A DNA stretch of 64,000 nucleotides from Salticus scenicus (taxonomy: Eukaryota > Arthropoda > Arachnida > Araneae > Salticidae): positions 216,322,684 to 216,386,683 of the forward strand of contig OZ005653.1 in the NCBI GenBank assembly GCA_963930645.1, written 5' to 3'. Position 1 is the first letter of the stretch; each line of letters begins with the position of its first letter. Below are positions 34,173 to 46,504 of this stretch, one piece after another. The notes under the pieces are model-generated. The model searched no databases. It was not told the DNA's origin and saw only the letters and a program-made list of their open reading frames with translations. A program made the translations under genes and the position numbers.

Positions 34173-34680
34173 AAGGCCGAAAAACTTTTTTTTTTTTTAA
34201 ATTGATTTCGGTATAGAATGAAAAAGTTGTGCAATGGACCAATTAGAACTCACAAGAATTTTTATCAAAATTAATCAATATTTAGCCACGCCCCTCTGAC
34301 ATTGAAATACGGAAGAAAAGAACGAAAAAAAGCTTTTTTGGAAAAAGGCCGAAAAAAATTTTTTTTTTCGAAATTGATTTTGGTATAGAATGAAAAAGTT
34401 GTGTAATGAACCAATTAGAACTCACAAGAATTTTTATCAAAATTAATCAATATTTAGCCGCGCCCCTCTGACATTGAAAAACGGAAAAAAGCACGGAAAA
34501 AGCTTTTTTTGGAAAAAAAAATATTTTGAAAAAATATACAAAATATTTAAAGACATTCATTAAAAATGTTACATAATATGTCAATTAGAACCCATAAAAA
34601 TTTGTATATATTTTTTTTTATTATTTAACCGTGCCTCTCTGACATCAAAAATTGGAGAAAAATGAAAGAAATATCGGATT
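34173..34680 (+). repeat. Left subterminal array (3 x ~171 bp)
   Basis: Each unit has GGCCGAAAAA-like start, GGTATAGAATGAAAAAGTTG, AATTAGAACTCACAAGAATT and GCCCCTCTGACAT. Units 1 and 2 are close; unit 3 is diverged. Confidence 0.85.
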
Positions 34681-34918
34681 TTCTGAAAATCTGTACTATG
34701 ATAAACTATTCATTATTTTTCTAAATTAGTATTGACATAACTGATTAATTAATTAGTATTATAAATAAAAATTCTATAACTATAACTATTACTTTACTTT
34801 TTTATTTTTTTACTTGGTTAATTATTATAAACATATTTTTTCTTGTATATAAGCATATTTTCTCTTACATAGTAACAAAATAAAGATTAAAGCAAAAATA
34901 TACAAGTTTATGTTGGAT

Positions 34919-37291
34919 TTAATAATACCTGTTGCTTATTGAATATAAGGTACTCGAATAATATTGTCCTTTATTGTCAAACGTTGGGAGTTCTTTTCTT
35001 GCTTGAAGTTTGCTATGAATATAGCCATCCCTTGCAATCTCACCACAAACTTTCATTGCAGCTTCAGATACTAATTTAACACATCGTTCAACAGATTGCG
35101 TGTGACATGGTAATTTGTCGAATGTCATTAAATGATTCCCTTCTTTTTTGCACATTTCTTTAAATTCTTTATCCTTTAAATGCATTGTAAGAGGTGGCTC
35201 TGTTACAACACAGTTTGACCAATCAATTAAATCAATGTAGTCGTTTGCTTCGAAATTAACTTGAGGAGGCTTGAAAACTCGTAAACCATTCAAGTTCTTC
35301 ATTTTTATTTGTCGAGCGCTTAGAATGCGTCTAACTGCTAGTTCCCGGATGTGTTTCCTGGAATCATGCAACATTGACCAATAAATTTTCGGGATGCGCA
35401 TAATATGCATTGTTTGATAAAACTTTAAAAATAATTTCTTAGCTTTGTCTGGAAGCTGTTTTGAAAGGGATATCATTTTCCAAAAATGTTGGGAACGATA
35501 CTCGCTATGCGATTTCATTTTTATTTCAAACCACATTGGAGCATAAACCAGCATTGCATATTTCACAAGTATTATAAGATTCTCTGATGGGCTTGGTGTG
35601 CTAATGTATAACCGCAACAAACGGTTTGCGGTAGTCAGCCATCGTGCATGACTAAGTTTACCTGGATTACTGTCAGTCAACATAGGAGAACTAGTACCAT
35701 CTTTTATGGCTTGACAGATGCGATACAAATATTTTTGATCTGTACTTAGCTTTCTAATATCTTGCGGATCGAAATGCTGAAGTGTAGAGTCCATTTTATC
35801 AAATTTGACCACTGGATGTTTCTCACAGTCTTTTAAAAGCAATCCAATAGGTCCAGAATGTGAATACGGTCCCCTTGTGCAACCGTCTATTTCTTGAATA
35901 ATCTATCTTAGTGGCAACTCATTGGTATGAAGCAAACATACATTCCATTGTAGTGGTCTTCCAATGTTTGTCTCAAGCAAACGTATTACTCCACCTTTCC
36001 ATCCCGTATTTACATTTGTTCCGTCACATCCGATAACTGATAGGTTCTGCAAACTTATGTTATTCTTTCTTGTAAATTCTATAATACCTTCGGCTATTCC
36101 TTTTGCACTTTCACCAGCAGTTAACGATATATGACCCATATATTTGCTATCTGGTTCCTCTATTAATGCTACATGCGCTTCTAATATTAATTTTCGATGA
36201 CCATGTATTTGTTGAATTGTTTCATCTTTGCGCCCATCAAAATGCAAACTCTTAATAGGTTTTTCTTCAAATAGCCTTAAATCATTTTCCCTTACTTTTT
36301 TTCTTTTCTTCTCTATTTCTCTTCTCACTTTGTTTTTATCAACTATATATGTTTGATGCTCAGGCGAAACTAAATTGAAATCAGCCAAAACTGCAGTAGT
36401 AATTTTGGCCACTGCTCTACTTGAGGCACCAGTTAAATCTGCAGCCAATGCTGCATGAGGCATAGAAATTCTCATTTGATCTGACGATCTTGATGGCGTT
36501 TCAGTTTGTTTATGTTTTCTTAAAAGAGGATAAGACCACTTGAAATCTTGATCCACATTTTTTGTATCCATTTCTGACTCAATCTCTAATTCATTATCTT
36601 TCAAAATGTTATGTGATTCTTTATTTTGAAATCCACTGGTACTGGGCATTGACATTTTATTCTTGTTTGGACAATCGGACATTTCCATTTTTCGACGTAC
36701 TCGTTTTTGTAGTTGGTGGGTTGTTTCCCAGATTTCCAATAGCCATTTTTCTAACTATCCTTTGATCAATTAAAAATTCTTTTTCTCTCTCAGGAACTTT
36801 TAGTTTTTTTTGTAATATCACGAATATAAATCTTTGCATTTACAAGCACAAATGTCGAACAATTTTGCGGCATCTGCTTTAAATATCTTCAATTTCGATT
36901 GTAAAAACGGCGTATCCCTAGATTTAGCAGGTTTTATAACGTTCTTATATTTACAGTTGTAAGATAAAACCATGGCAGTAACTCGCTTTAATGATACAAC
37001 AGGAATCGAAGCACGTTTCCATATATCAATAATTTTTTTTGCTACCGCTGCGGCAACAGTTCTTGAAAAAGGTTTTTGACTTTTGTCTCCCTTTATTTGC
37101 AATCTGATACTCTGATAACATCTTATTATGTCCTCATAAGTTGGGCGATAAACAGCATTAGAAGGGAATAAATCTTTCCCTGTTCCATACAGCGGACGAC
37201 TTGAGTTTGCTCGCGTCACTTTTTTAATTACACGTTTCTCCATAACAACCGTTTCATTTGAAAAACAAACGTAGAACGAAACGAAATCCAA
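34919..37291 (-). pseudogene. hAT-like transposase, disabled
   Basis: Putative DDE transposase. The N-terminal part (likely Met at 37241-37243, MEKRVIKKV) ends in a Cys-rich CACKCKDLYS at a TGA (36818-36820). The frame then shifts at an A8 run (~36806) and again near 36735 before the long catalytic part. Visible blocks in order: SLHFDGRKDET (candidate first Asp), VIGCDGTNVNTGWKGG (second Asp), WNVCLLHTNEL (the hAT-type CxxH), and TQSVERCVKLVSEA (candidate Glu), with an in-frame TAG at 35903-35905 between the third and fourth. The four lesions are the only breaks seen in about 790 codons, so it died recently. Assignment to hAT rests on the D-D-CxxH-E order and the TIRs. A related but separate superfamily is possible. 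Confidence 0.75.
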
Positions 37292-37589
37292 TATTTTATG
37301 TTATCTATTAGTTAAATTGACCTTGGAAGCAATGGGAGCAGTAGAACGCAATCTATCGTTTGAAATCTGAACGAAAAGAAACAAAAACGAATGTAGGGTA
37401 TAAGATAAGCTTCAATTTCTTATATGCATATATGTATGCTTATTATTTTTAAATAAGCGAATAAAAATAGAGTAAAATTATTTGAATTTTATTTGGATTG
37501 GTTCGTAGTAACGTATTATGTAATATTTTAGTTATATAGTATAAGTAGTTGCAATTTTTTTAAAATATACTTTTTTCAAAAAACCCGGC

Positions 37590-37905
37590 TTTTCATTTTT
37601 TTCACAATTTTTTATGTCAGAGGAGCGCGGCTAAATATTTGGCAAAATTTATGAAAGTTTTTGAGGGTTCTAACTGATTCATTAGGTAACATTTCTGCAA
37701 TATACCAGAACTAAATTCAAAATTAATTTTTGAAATTTAATTTTTTGAAAAAAACTAATTTTTTTCTTTTTTTCAGTTTTCAGCGCCAAAGGGGCGCGGT
37801 TAAATATTAAACAAAACTGATAAAATTTTTAGAGGTTTCTTACAGACCCATTACACAACTTTTCCGCCCTATACCAAAATCAATTTCAAAAAACAATTTT
37901 TTCGG
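37590..37905 (-). repeat. Right subterminal array (2 x ~171 bp, inverted)
   Basis: GTCAGAGGAGCGCGGCTAAA near 37616 and CAAAGGGGCGCGGTTAAATA near 37789 are the complement of the left-end GCC(A/G)CGCCCCTCTGAC block, about 171 bp apart. Each is followed by complements of the AATTAGAAC and GGTATAG blocks. Confidence 0.85.
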
Positions 37906-37922
37906 CCCACCCTAGCATACAA

Positions 37923-38800
37923 TGTAATATATATAATTAGTTGTATACACTTCAAACTCCACTATAATGGTGAAACCTCTACTATTCTTCACGTTAGAAT
38001 CAATCAGTATCATTCTGATGAAAAAAAGAAAAACAAAATATCTTATCTTCAGTACATCAGAATAAATCAACTGTAGAACTACATCATTCTAATTTCAATT
38101 TACATAATTTTTATAAATGTACCATACAGATAATTAAAATTATAAAGGAAAGAAAAACTAAAAACTATAAATTATTCTTGGATTTAAAATATATGCAATA
38201 TTTCTATATCATATATCCCTATAGTCTTGATAAGGAATACAATAATAAAATGGTTAAAGTATATTCCAATATTAACCTTTTTTATGATATTTATATTGTA
38301 TATGTACAACTTAATCATAATAATAACGATATAAAACTTCTAGAAATTGAAGAGGTAATAACAAATCTGTTTCTAAAAATCTCATTTTAAGGAAATATTA
38401 GAACTGCAATCTACTTGCTTAACTAATTAATATGGGTTTCTCATTCGTAAATTCATTTTTGTGATAAAAAAAAAAAAAAATGTGAATTATTTGAATGTCT
38501 AAAAGCCATGTGCTAGAATGTCTTAAAAGCTTATGATCAATATTTTTCGGGCTTATATATTTTTTTTTATATTTTTGAAATTTCGATGTACAAAATTAAA
38601 CAATTTAATTTAAGAACTCCCCCTTTTTTTAAGAAACCATTATATATCTATGAATATATGGTAGCCACAAACAAATTTATACAGATAATTAAAAATATCA
38701 TGAAAATCATATGCTACAGAAAAAACACGTTTCAAGCATTTCATTTTATAAGAAGATCCAAAACATTTTGAATTTTGTTTAATATTTTATTGGTACACCC
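37923..38800. other. Anonymous A+T-rich DNA
   Basis: No gene or repeat recognised. Confidence 0.55.
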
Positions 38801-38803
38801 CTA

Positions 38804-39094
38804 ACAGCACAAAATGTTCCAGAAACGTAATAATCATATAACATTGAAACATTATAAATATTTCCGAAACGTTTAAAAACGTTCAGATTGCTTTCCCATT
38901 AGTTTCAAAAACGTAGAAATGTTCTCGATCGTAACAAAAAATCAGATACGTAAAAGAAACGTTACAATCACTTAACAGATAGAAAATTAAAAAGGGTGAA
39001 TGTTTCAGAAAGGTATCAGAGACCATACTAAAACGTGTTACGTTTTTGAAAGATTGTAAACTTTTTGCAACATAACTGAAACATTCTGTGCTGT
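38804..39094. mobile_element. Foldback MITE (291 bp)
   Basis: Inverted ends ACAGCACAAAATGTTCCAGA / complement of ACTGAAACATTCTGTGCTGT. The interior is rich in GAAACGT/AACGTTT in both orientations. Non-coding; the 78-aa open frame on the minus strand is a by-product. Confidence 0.7.
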
Positions 39095-39889
39095 ATGGGA
39101 CCTTTCTTCTTCCGGTCAAAACCTTTGCTGAAATATATGATGAAATATATATATGATATATATATGTATAAACTATGTAACACGTTTTTTATACTCCCAG
39201 AGTTTTAAGATAATTCTCAACCATTATATATATATATATATATTTGACAAAACGTCTAAATTCGAAAGTGTCCAAATAAAAATTGGAGATAGTATATTTA
39301 CCAATGGTTGTCTCCGAAAATATTTGAACGGATTAAAAACAGAAAACTATATGCCATAAAATAGGCTAATTGATTTATGTATCTTATAATTTTTATTAAG
39401 TTTGTGATTAAGAAATAATTAGAATCAATAAAGTAATTATAAATATTATTATTATTATTATTTTAAAACTTTTGAATAGGTTGCAATAACTCCCCTTAAA
39501 AAATAATTATTATTATTATTAAATATAAAAAAAAAATAATAATGCATAAAATTAATGAAAAATAATAGAAACAATGATTTTAGGATCTAACGAAACTTTA
39601 ATAGGAATTATGACCACTAATTTCTCATTTTAAATATGATTTTTCATTAATGTTTATCATTTGTATTCAATAAAGACTGCTTTAACAGTGCTTCATATAA
39701 ATAGCCAAAATGTAAAATTATTAGATAATTAATACCTAATTTTGTCTAGTTGATTAAAGTAAATTTGATTTTATTTTTAATATTTTTAAATGAATTTGGT
39801 GTTTCTATGATATAAAATAATTTGGCGTATTTACAATTAGAGGACTCATAACAGCAATCGAAATATGATATAAACATTTTTTATCATTC

Positions 39890-39962
<73 letters not shown>

Positions 39963-40740
39963 AAGAAATAAAAGATAAAAAAGAAATCCCTGATTTTTCT
40001 TACTACATATTTTATTAATTTATTTTATTAATTTTACTTTTTCTGTTGAATATTTATGCTATATCTAAATTACAGTTTTTAATTTTATATTTAATTTTCA
40101 AAATAAGAATAAATATAATACATCATTTGTATATTCATCAACATTTTTAATTCATTATTTTATACTTTTATGAAATAAAGCAATAAGTTCTATGTTTTCA
40201 TTAAAATAAAACAGGATTACATTTAAAGAAACAAATTTATTCCTTATATATGTGTTGCATACAGAAATACTGTTATATTGTTATGTTGTTATAAAAAGTA
40301 TGTTATTTTAAAACGGTTACTAATGCTCATAAACTTCTATACGTATTATTTTGTCTCTATTCACTCTAATATAAATATAAATATAGAAAGACTCATTATT
40401 AATTTTTTGATAGTTTGAAATAAAATACTATTAAAGCGATAACATTCGAATTAATATTTTTTAGAAAAAAAAAAAAAAAAAAACTTTTCACATCCCCATT
40501 AGTACATTTAATTTTTAAAATGTTTATTTTATGGTGACTAATCATATATTGTTAAATACTGAAATATTGTTTAACTTTCTGACCACTGCAACCGAATATA
40601 TCCGATTAATGAGCTATTGTTTTTACCACAACGCTCTTAGAATTTTAAATAATTTAACTAAAATATTTTTACGGTATTAAAATGTAAAGGTTATACATAA
40701 GAGTCATAAGTTTTACCTTCATGTAATTTGTTATGTTTTA
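39095..40740. other. A+T-rich DNA with (TA)n tracts
   Basis: (TA)n at 39225-39242 and 39889-39960; (ATT)n near 39448-39462; poly-A 40464-40481. No gene. Confidence 0.6.
39889..39960. repeat. (TA)n microsatellite
   Basis: About 72 bp of TA with a single ATGTA interruption near 39900. Confidence 0.97.
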
Positions 40741-40979
40741 ACCGACAGGATTTTATAACATTCATTCTTGTGCATTATAATACTGTGCCGTGAAAACAAC
40801 ATGACATGATATTATAACTTCCGTTTTAGTACGTTATAGTACTGCGCAGTAAAAACCACATGGTAAGATTATAAAACTTTCAATTTAGTAGGTTATAATA
40901 CTGCACAGTGAAAAGCACATGATAAAATTTTATAACATTCGATTTAGTATGTCATAATACTGCACAGTAAAACAACGTA

Positions 40980-41012
<33 letters not shown>

Positions 41013-41150
41013 GTTCGTTTTAGTACAAATGTTCGTTTCGTTCGTACAAATTTTCGTTCGTTTTAGTACAATAATACTGCTCAGTCAAAACAACACGGCA
41101 ATATTTTTTAAACCATCGTTTTAATACAGTATAATGCTGCGTAGTAACCT
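40741..41150 (+). repeat. ~60-bp minisatellite
   Basis: The unit has CATRATAAGATTTTATAAC, TTCGTTTTAGTACGTTATAA and TACTGCGCAGTGAAAACAAC. The ATAATACTG landmark lies at 40776, 40836, 40895 and 40954 (59-60 bp spacing), then further copies near 41082 and 41130 after a poly-T (40982-41009) and TTCGTT-rich disruption. Six units in all. Confidence 0.85.
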
Positions 41151-41165
41151 TTTTCCAAGGTGATC

Positions 41166-41503
41166 AGGGCCGCGGTAGCTCAGTCGGTAGAGCGCCGGCC
41201 TCGTAATTGGAAGATTGGGGGTTCGGTACTCGAGCCGGCCAAAGACCGTCGTGTACACTAATGGTGGCTGGTGCACGTAAAATCTGTCGTGGCCGCAATG
41301 TCCTCCATGTTCCCATCAAAAATTATACCTCTGGGGGTCACCAAAGCGGGAGAGCCGTCCCTTCCGTGGAGGATCAAAATTGTCATGGCATGTCTCCGGA
41401 CCACCACTAGAGGGTGTTCCAGACCGTCGCCAATTGCCCATCTGCGCAGCACTAGTGCGAATTTAAACCCAACCATCATCCAAAGTGATCAAGGGGATAA
41501 GTA
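41166..41503 (+). mobile_element. tRNA-derived SINE (~340 bp, GC-rich)
   Basis: The head resembles a tRNA: GCGGTAGCTCAGTCGGTAGA (A box), CCGGCCTCGTAATTGGAAG, and GGGGGTTCGGTACTCG (B box). The body is GC-rich, includes GGCTGGTGCACGTAAA, GGTCACCAAAGCGGGAGA and CTGCGCAGCACTAGTGCGAA, and ends near AACCCAACCATCATCCAAAG. Imperfect direct repeats GTGATCAGGG / GTGATCAAGGG flank it (about 41160 and 41483). Three overlapping open frames inside are by-products of its GC content. The strongest base-composition outlier in the window. Confidence 0.8.
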
Positions 41504-42245
41504 AACAAATGGATTCTATTCGATTTTCATGTCCGTAAAAACGAGTTTGTAGATTCTTGTAGTTTTTAAGGTAACATTTATAAAGATATTGCGTTATTGA
41601 TTTTAAGTATATATTTTCTTAACATTACTTAGTTAGCATAATTAACCTCCATCAAAAATAAAGAAAGAAATAACAAGAAAGAAAAATCATGCATCACGCA
41701 TTGATTAGTAACACTTTCCAACTGTATGCATATGTTGTATCGAATAACTTTTAATATTTTTTGCCTACTTTATAACACAACAGACAGAAGGACTGAAAAA
41801 CATACAGATAGACTAATTGGTTTTAAATTTACTCTTAGGCATTTCGGAAAGTGTTAAAAAAGCTTAACACAAAAGAAAATGCAGCCGTTAGATTATAATT
41901 ACAGATTTTAATCTCTCTAAATATTTTACTGTAGCCCTGTAAATCTGAAAGTTAATCATATCATATTCTATACAAAACAATATTTTAGAATTATAACAAT
42001 ACATGTCAATTTTTTTATGATTTTTATAGTAAAAAGTTTTTTAAATATAACTTGTAAAAATTCTGTCCTAAAGCATAATACTTTGGCTTTTTTTATATTG
42101 TTGTTGTTGTTGTCCCTGTAAACAAACTAGCTGTACAGGACCTATTAATGATATTTTAAATAGGGAACATTCCATAGGGAAATCGAGTGTATCATTTTTT
42201 AAAAATTCTCAAAATATTCACGGATGATAGGAGCCAGAGACAAAC

Positions 42246-42258
42246 AGATAGAAAGGTA
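42246..42258 (+). repeat. Target-site duplication, left
   Basis: agatagaaaggta; exact partner at 42729-42741. Confidence 0.88.
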
Positions 42259-42728
42259 TTAAAACCCGAATAAACAACTACGTCAGAAACGCCAAAGAAA
42301 AATATTGGAAATGCATACAGCTGTTTCGGTAGCCTAAAGCGTACCGCCTTCAGTGCAAAAAGGGTTCTGAATCAGGAGAAGTGCTCGTATATATAGGAAA
42401 GGGGCCGGATTTAGTTCAACCAATAGGATTACTGGAAAGGTGGGGAGAGTGGCCAATAGGAATTTAGGAAAGTTAGCTGTGTAAACAGTAGAAAAATTAA
42501 GAAGATGTGGACTGAATATAAAATTTCCAACAGACAACAAATAATTGTCTGACTGTTGGAAATTTTATATTATATTTGTCTGACTATTGGAAATTTTATA
42601 TTCAGTCCACATCTTCTTAATTTTTCTACTGTTTACACAGCTACATTTCCAACATTTTTCTTTGGCGTTTCTGACGTTATTGTTTATTCGGGTTTTAATA
42701 TTCCAACGCCAAGTCTTCTGTTATTATT
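42259..42728. mobile_element. Inverted-dimer Penelope-like insertion (470 bp)
   Basis: The left arm (42259 to ~42540, minus) carries the Penelope 3' end of 16634: the last coding bases, TTCTTAATTTTTCTACTGTT, the hairpin at 42323-42353, and GACGTAGTTGTTTATTCGGG. The right arm (42546-42728, plus) is the inverted copy with about 210 bp deleted between ACACAGCTA and CATTTCCAAC. The right arm runs to TCTTCTGTTATTATT while the left stops about 30 bp short, exactly as in the large dimer. The exact 13-bp duplication agatagaaaggta flanks it. Confidence 0.88.
42323..42353 (-). other. Hammerhead-like hairpin with compensatory change
   Basis: The minus strand reads CTGAAGGC, stem GGTA, loop CGCTTTAGGC, stem TACC, GAAAC. 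Compared with 16695-16725 (GGCA/TGCC), one C-G pair has become T-A, keeping the stem. Confidence 0.5.
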
Positions 42729-42741
42729 AGATAGAAAGGTA
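42729..42741 (+). repeat. Target-site duplication, right
   Basis: agatagaaaggta; exact partner of 42246-42258. Confidence 0.88.
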
Positions 42742-44164
42742 GACAATCGAACCGACAGATGCACAAATTGAAATCATATTCCCACTAAAATTATAAGAAA
42801 GTGTTAATACGCTCATGTAAACAAAATTGCAATTCCAGCAAATTTTTATCAATAGCTCTTAATGTAACTGATTATTTTTGTGTGGCCCTGTAAATCTAAT
42901 GCTAACCATACTATATTACATAGAAGGCACACTCTTTTGTGCATACGTATAATATATTTCAATTGCGTTAAGCTTTGTGGAAAATAAAATTATTATAATT
43001 TGGTTTATAAAAATAACTCTCATACAACACAATGCTTTGGAATACATTTAAGTGCCCCTGTACACAAACCAGTTAGAAATGCACTCTATTTTCCACAGGA
43101 AACATCCGATACGGAATTGAATAACATATTAAAATTTCATTAAAGGTATTAAAATATGGTTTATCGACACTCCTCTCATAGAACACAATGCTTTCGAATA
43201 TTTTGGGTGTCCCTGTACAAAAACCAGAAGAGATATTCACCCCATTTTAATAGGGAACATCCGATAGTGAACTTGAATAAAATATATCGTTTTAAAGAAA
43301 TTCCATAAATATTTACGGGAATTAGAGAGCAGAAAAACAGACAGAGTCACAGACAGACGGACAGTAGAACAGTCAGACAGATACACAAATTGAAATTATA
43401 TTCACACTAAAAAAATGATAGAAAGTGTCAAAAACGCTTAATGTATACGAAAGTACAATTCTAGCAATTTTTTATTAATAGTTTTTAAAATAACTGAATA
43501 TTTTGTGTCACCCTGTAAAAGTAATGATAACCATGCTATATTCTATGCAAAGCATTCTTTTCTGCATATAAAAAACATATTGGAATTTCCTAAAAGTTCG
43601 AGGAAAGTAAAGTTATTAAAATTTGATTTATAGAAATATCTCACAAAGAAAGCTATGCTTTGGAGAACTTTTGAGTGTCCCTGTACATAAACAAGTGGTG
43701 GTATGTAATCTATTTTATATAGGGAACATTCAATAGTGAACTTGAATAACATATTTCAATTTCATGATGGTATTGTACAGTAAAAGTATGAAAATATTGT
43801 TTATAGAAATACCTCCCATAGAACAGAATTCTTTGAAATACTTTTCGGTGTCCCTGTACACAAACCAGTAGAGGAAAAACTCCATTTGCAATAGGGCACA
43901 TCCGATAGTGAACTTGAATAACATATACCAGTTTCAAAAAATTCCATAAATATTTACGGGAGTTAGTGTGCCGGCAGACAGACCGACGGACGGACGGACA
44001 GACACACAAATTGATATCATATTCACTTTTCAAAAACTGTTAGAAAGTGTTAAAAACGCTTAATGTAAACGAAAGTAGAATTATAGCAAATTTTTATTAA
44101 TAGCTCTTACAGACAAACCGAAGTCATTAACACTTTTCAACCTTGTTGGAAAGTTTTAAAAATG

Positions 44165-46465
44165 ATAGCGTAAATTTACTGAACGTTTTAGACTTTTTTT
44201 CATATTAGCAATTATTTTGCTACAGATCAATAAAATTCATTCTTATTTTAATGCTGATTCCACAGATAAGTGATTATTTTTAAGCTATAAATCAGAATAA
44301 TTCCGATTTTTTCTACCTGGTCACTGAATTATGCCAATAAATATGCAGCAGATTGCCAAAATATATAATTTTCCAGTTCAAATGTTCTAAAGAAACTTTG
44401 TAAAATATGATTTTTCTGAGGGTTCATTTTAATAACACCTAATATATAATGCACACGGACAATTAAAATAAAATTTGAAAATATATCTCCATTTAAAATA
44501 TATTTTAAAAATTATTAGAAGGACATGCAAATTATCAGTGATACCGCCTGAAAAAAAAAAAAAAAAAAATCGATAATCAAGTTAATGAAAAAAGAAAAAA
44601 AAAAATAGTAATTAAAAAGAAACGAAAGTGTATATACTTCATAGGAATGTTTGGTTCGTTATATCGACCATTGCGTCTAAACAATTACCACTGTTTTCCA
44701 CTAAAATTGATTTGAAAATAAATATCTGTTTTAAATTTCTTTTATTTAAGTGTTCGAATATAATAAGAAATAAATTCGGCATGAAAATGTAATTTTAAAA
44801 GCTGCAGGCAAATACTGATGTATCATCTAGAGATAAAGATAACAATTTCTTTATTTGGATTCGTGAAACGTAATAATGATCTTCAAATCTGTACTATCAT
44901 TCTGTAGATTGGAAAACAATTGTTTAGAAAATCCTGCAAGAGTTAACACAAATATTATCGTAATTTGCGTTCTTTTGTTTCTTTGCATTTGTGAAGACAG
45001 TGCAGTTCTATTCACTTAAAATAAACAAATTTTGTTGATTTGAATGAAATGATGCGACTAATACTAGCATTTGAAGGAAATTGGCATGGAACAATAACTT
45101 ATAATATGAAATATTATAAATTTATCTAAGTTAAAATTTAGCATAAATGTTTAAAATAAGATGGACGTTTTAATACATATTTCTTGCCTTTTCCAGTTTA
45201 TTTTATTTTTTTATCACGCATAATCTGTCATTATTTTCTAAACGAATCAAATGCATTTATACATTTGTGCTTATTTTTTATTGATTTTTTCATTGCTAAT
45301 ATTCTATTGAAATCGATCTTATTTACTATTTAAATTGTCGTTTTATAACCGATGTACAGTTTGCTATATAATGCACCCCTACCTGTATTATTATTTTTTT
45401 TTCTAGGGAATCTCTAATTTTTATTTGATAGAACACAACTTCGCAAATTATAAAATAATTAAATAAATAGTATTTTTCCTTAATGTCTCCATTTTTTAAC
45501 CAATAAAAAAAGTTTCCTTACCTTTAGCAAAAATGCCTCATATGAATATATCGAGGAATATTTAGATCTAAACTGTGTCCACCACAGTATTTTCTCCCCA
45601 AAATCAAATGTATCAGTAGTGCAAAAAGGCTGGCCATTACTTGAGATATGTATGAGTAAGGAAACTTTAAAAAAACATTTTGCACTCAACCCAGGCTTAA
45701 GAATCTAGCGTATTCAATCACGCTTAATCCACACAACTACAAGAAGTAAACACCATCGACGATGACATTATATTTTTTTACCAGTAGTGGACATTCACAA
45801 AAGTAATATATATTGTTACAAAATCAAGGCTAAATCCATAAATGATTTATTTAAGCATCAAACTATAATCGGTTCTTGTATAAAGTTTCGTTTGCTACGT
45901 CAGCTTGTACTCCTGTTTCATACGTGACTGTTAATAATGTAAACAGTAATAGAGAGAACCAGATACTTTATAACATTAACTTTTATTTTAACTCATAAAG
46001 GAAAGTAAGGGCTAAGGATGTGGAAGAACTCGTAAATAGACTTAATTATACAGCAATGCAATTTAGAATATATTAACTTTTCTTTACAATAGTAACAGAT
46101 AGCGTTATCACCAGCTTTCACTCGGAATCATTAACCTTGCATAAAGCATAACTATTAACGGCCAAAACACTTTTAGATCACTATCTCTTAAAAGAACACT
46201 CCATACAAAACACAAAGCACACCGCACACCGCACACAATGTGCTCGGCACATTTTACCTTGACTCGACATTATACATTAGACTAACTTCAATATTAAATT
46301 CAACTGGCGACCTTTACTTTCTGACTCGATGCCACTCATACCTTACACTTGAATGACCTTTCATTGAAGACCGCTGAACGGATGAACGGACGACAAACGT
46401 ACTATCATCGGGAAATATTCTGAAATAACTGATCTGGCATAGTTGAATTCGAAGGTCGGAACACG
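44165..46465. other. Anonymous DNA
   Basis: Poly-A near 44552-44568. The part 45810-46400 is less A+T-rich and begins TGTTACAAAATCAAGG, reminiscent of an LTR edge, but no matching end, primer site or second copy was found. No gene recognised. Confidence 0.5.
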
Positions 46466-46468
46466 ATG

Positions 46469-46473
<5 letters not shown>

Positions 46474-46502
<29 letters not shown>
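46474..46502. repeat. Poly-A run
   Basis: 29 consecutive A. Confidence 0.95.

Positions 46503-46504
<2 letters not shown>

Larger units (their letters stand above)
34158..37914 (-). mobile_element. hAT-like DNA transposon (3.76 kb) with subterminal repeat arrays
   Basis: Termini TAGGGTGGGCCGAA at the left and its exact complement at the right (ending CCCACCCTA at 37914), fitting hAT YARNG ends. Flanks gcataca (34148-34154 and 37915-37921) probably mark a target duplication, with 3 extra bases on the left. Inside each end lie tandem ~171-bp units: three at the left (34173-34680; landmark AATTAGAAC at 34241, 34413, 34583) and two at the right in inverted orientation (about 37590-37905). One degraded transposase gene is read on the minus strand. 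Confidence 0.85.
41680..44160 (+). repeat. ~620-bp repeat family, array 2
   Basis: Three to four head-to-tail units. The landmark GAAAGTGT lies at 41847, 42797, 43421 and 44043: spacings of 624 and 622 bp, with the first interval carrying the Penelope dimer and lacking part of a unit. Each full unit contains a ~170-bp subunit twice (CTCTCAT.GAACACAATGCTT...CCCTGTACA.AAACCAGT...AACATCCGATA), then TTCCATAAATATTTACGGG and a GACAGACAGACGGACAGACA-type run. The array ends with AACCTTGTTGGAAAG (~44140-44156), as do copies 1 and 3. Non-coding; minus-strand open frames 43543-44033 recur because the subunits do. Confidence 0.8.

Noticed and set aside
34033..34242. 69-aa minus-strand open frame
   Set aside because: It spans the transposon border and poly-T sequence of the left end; no domain.
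41207..41504. Three overlapping open frames of 67-77 aa on both strands
   Set aside because: All lie in a tRNA-derived SINE; its GC content lowers stop-codon frequency.
43543..44033. Minus-strand open frames with shared residues (VCVQGH, SRKYLWNFLK) also seen at 1544-1789
   Set aside because: The similarity follows from the underlying 620-bp repeat. Frames are short, broken, and match no known domain.
45810..46400. Possible LTR starting TGTTACAAAATC
   Set aside because: No matching terminal sequence, target duplication, primer-binding site or second copy was found.
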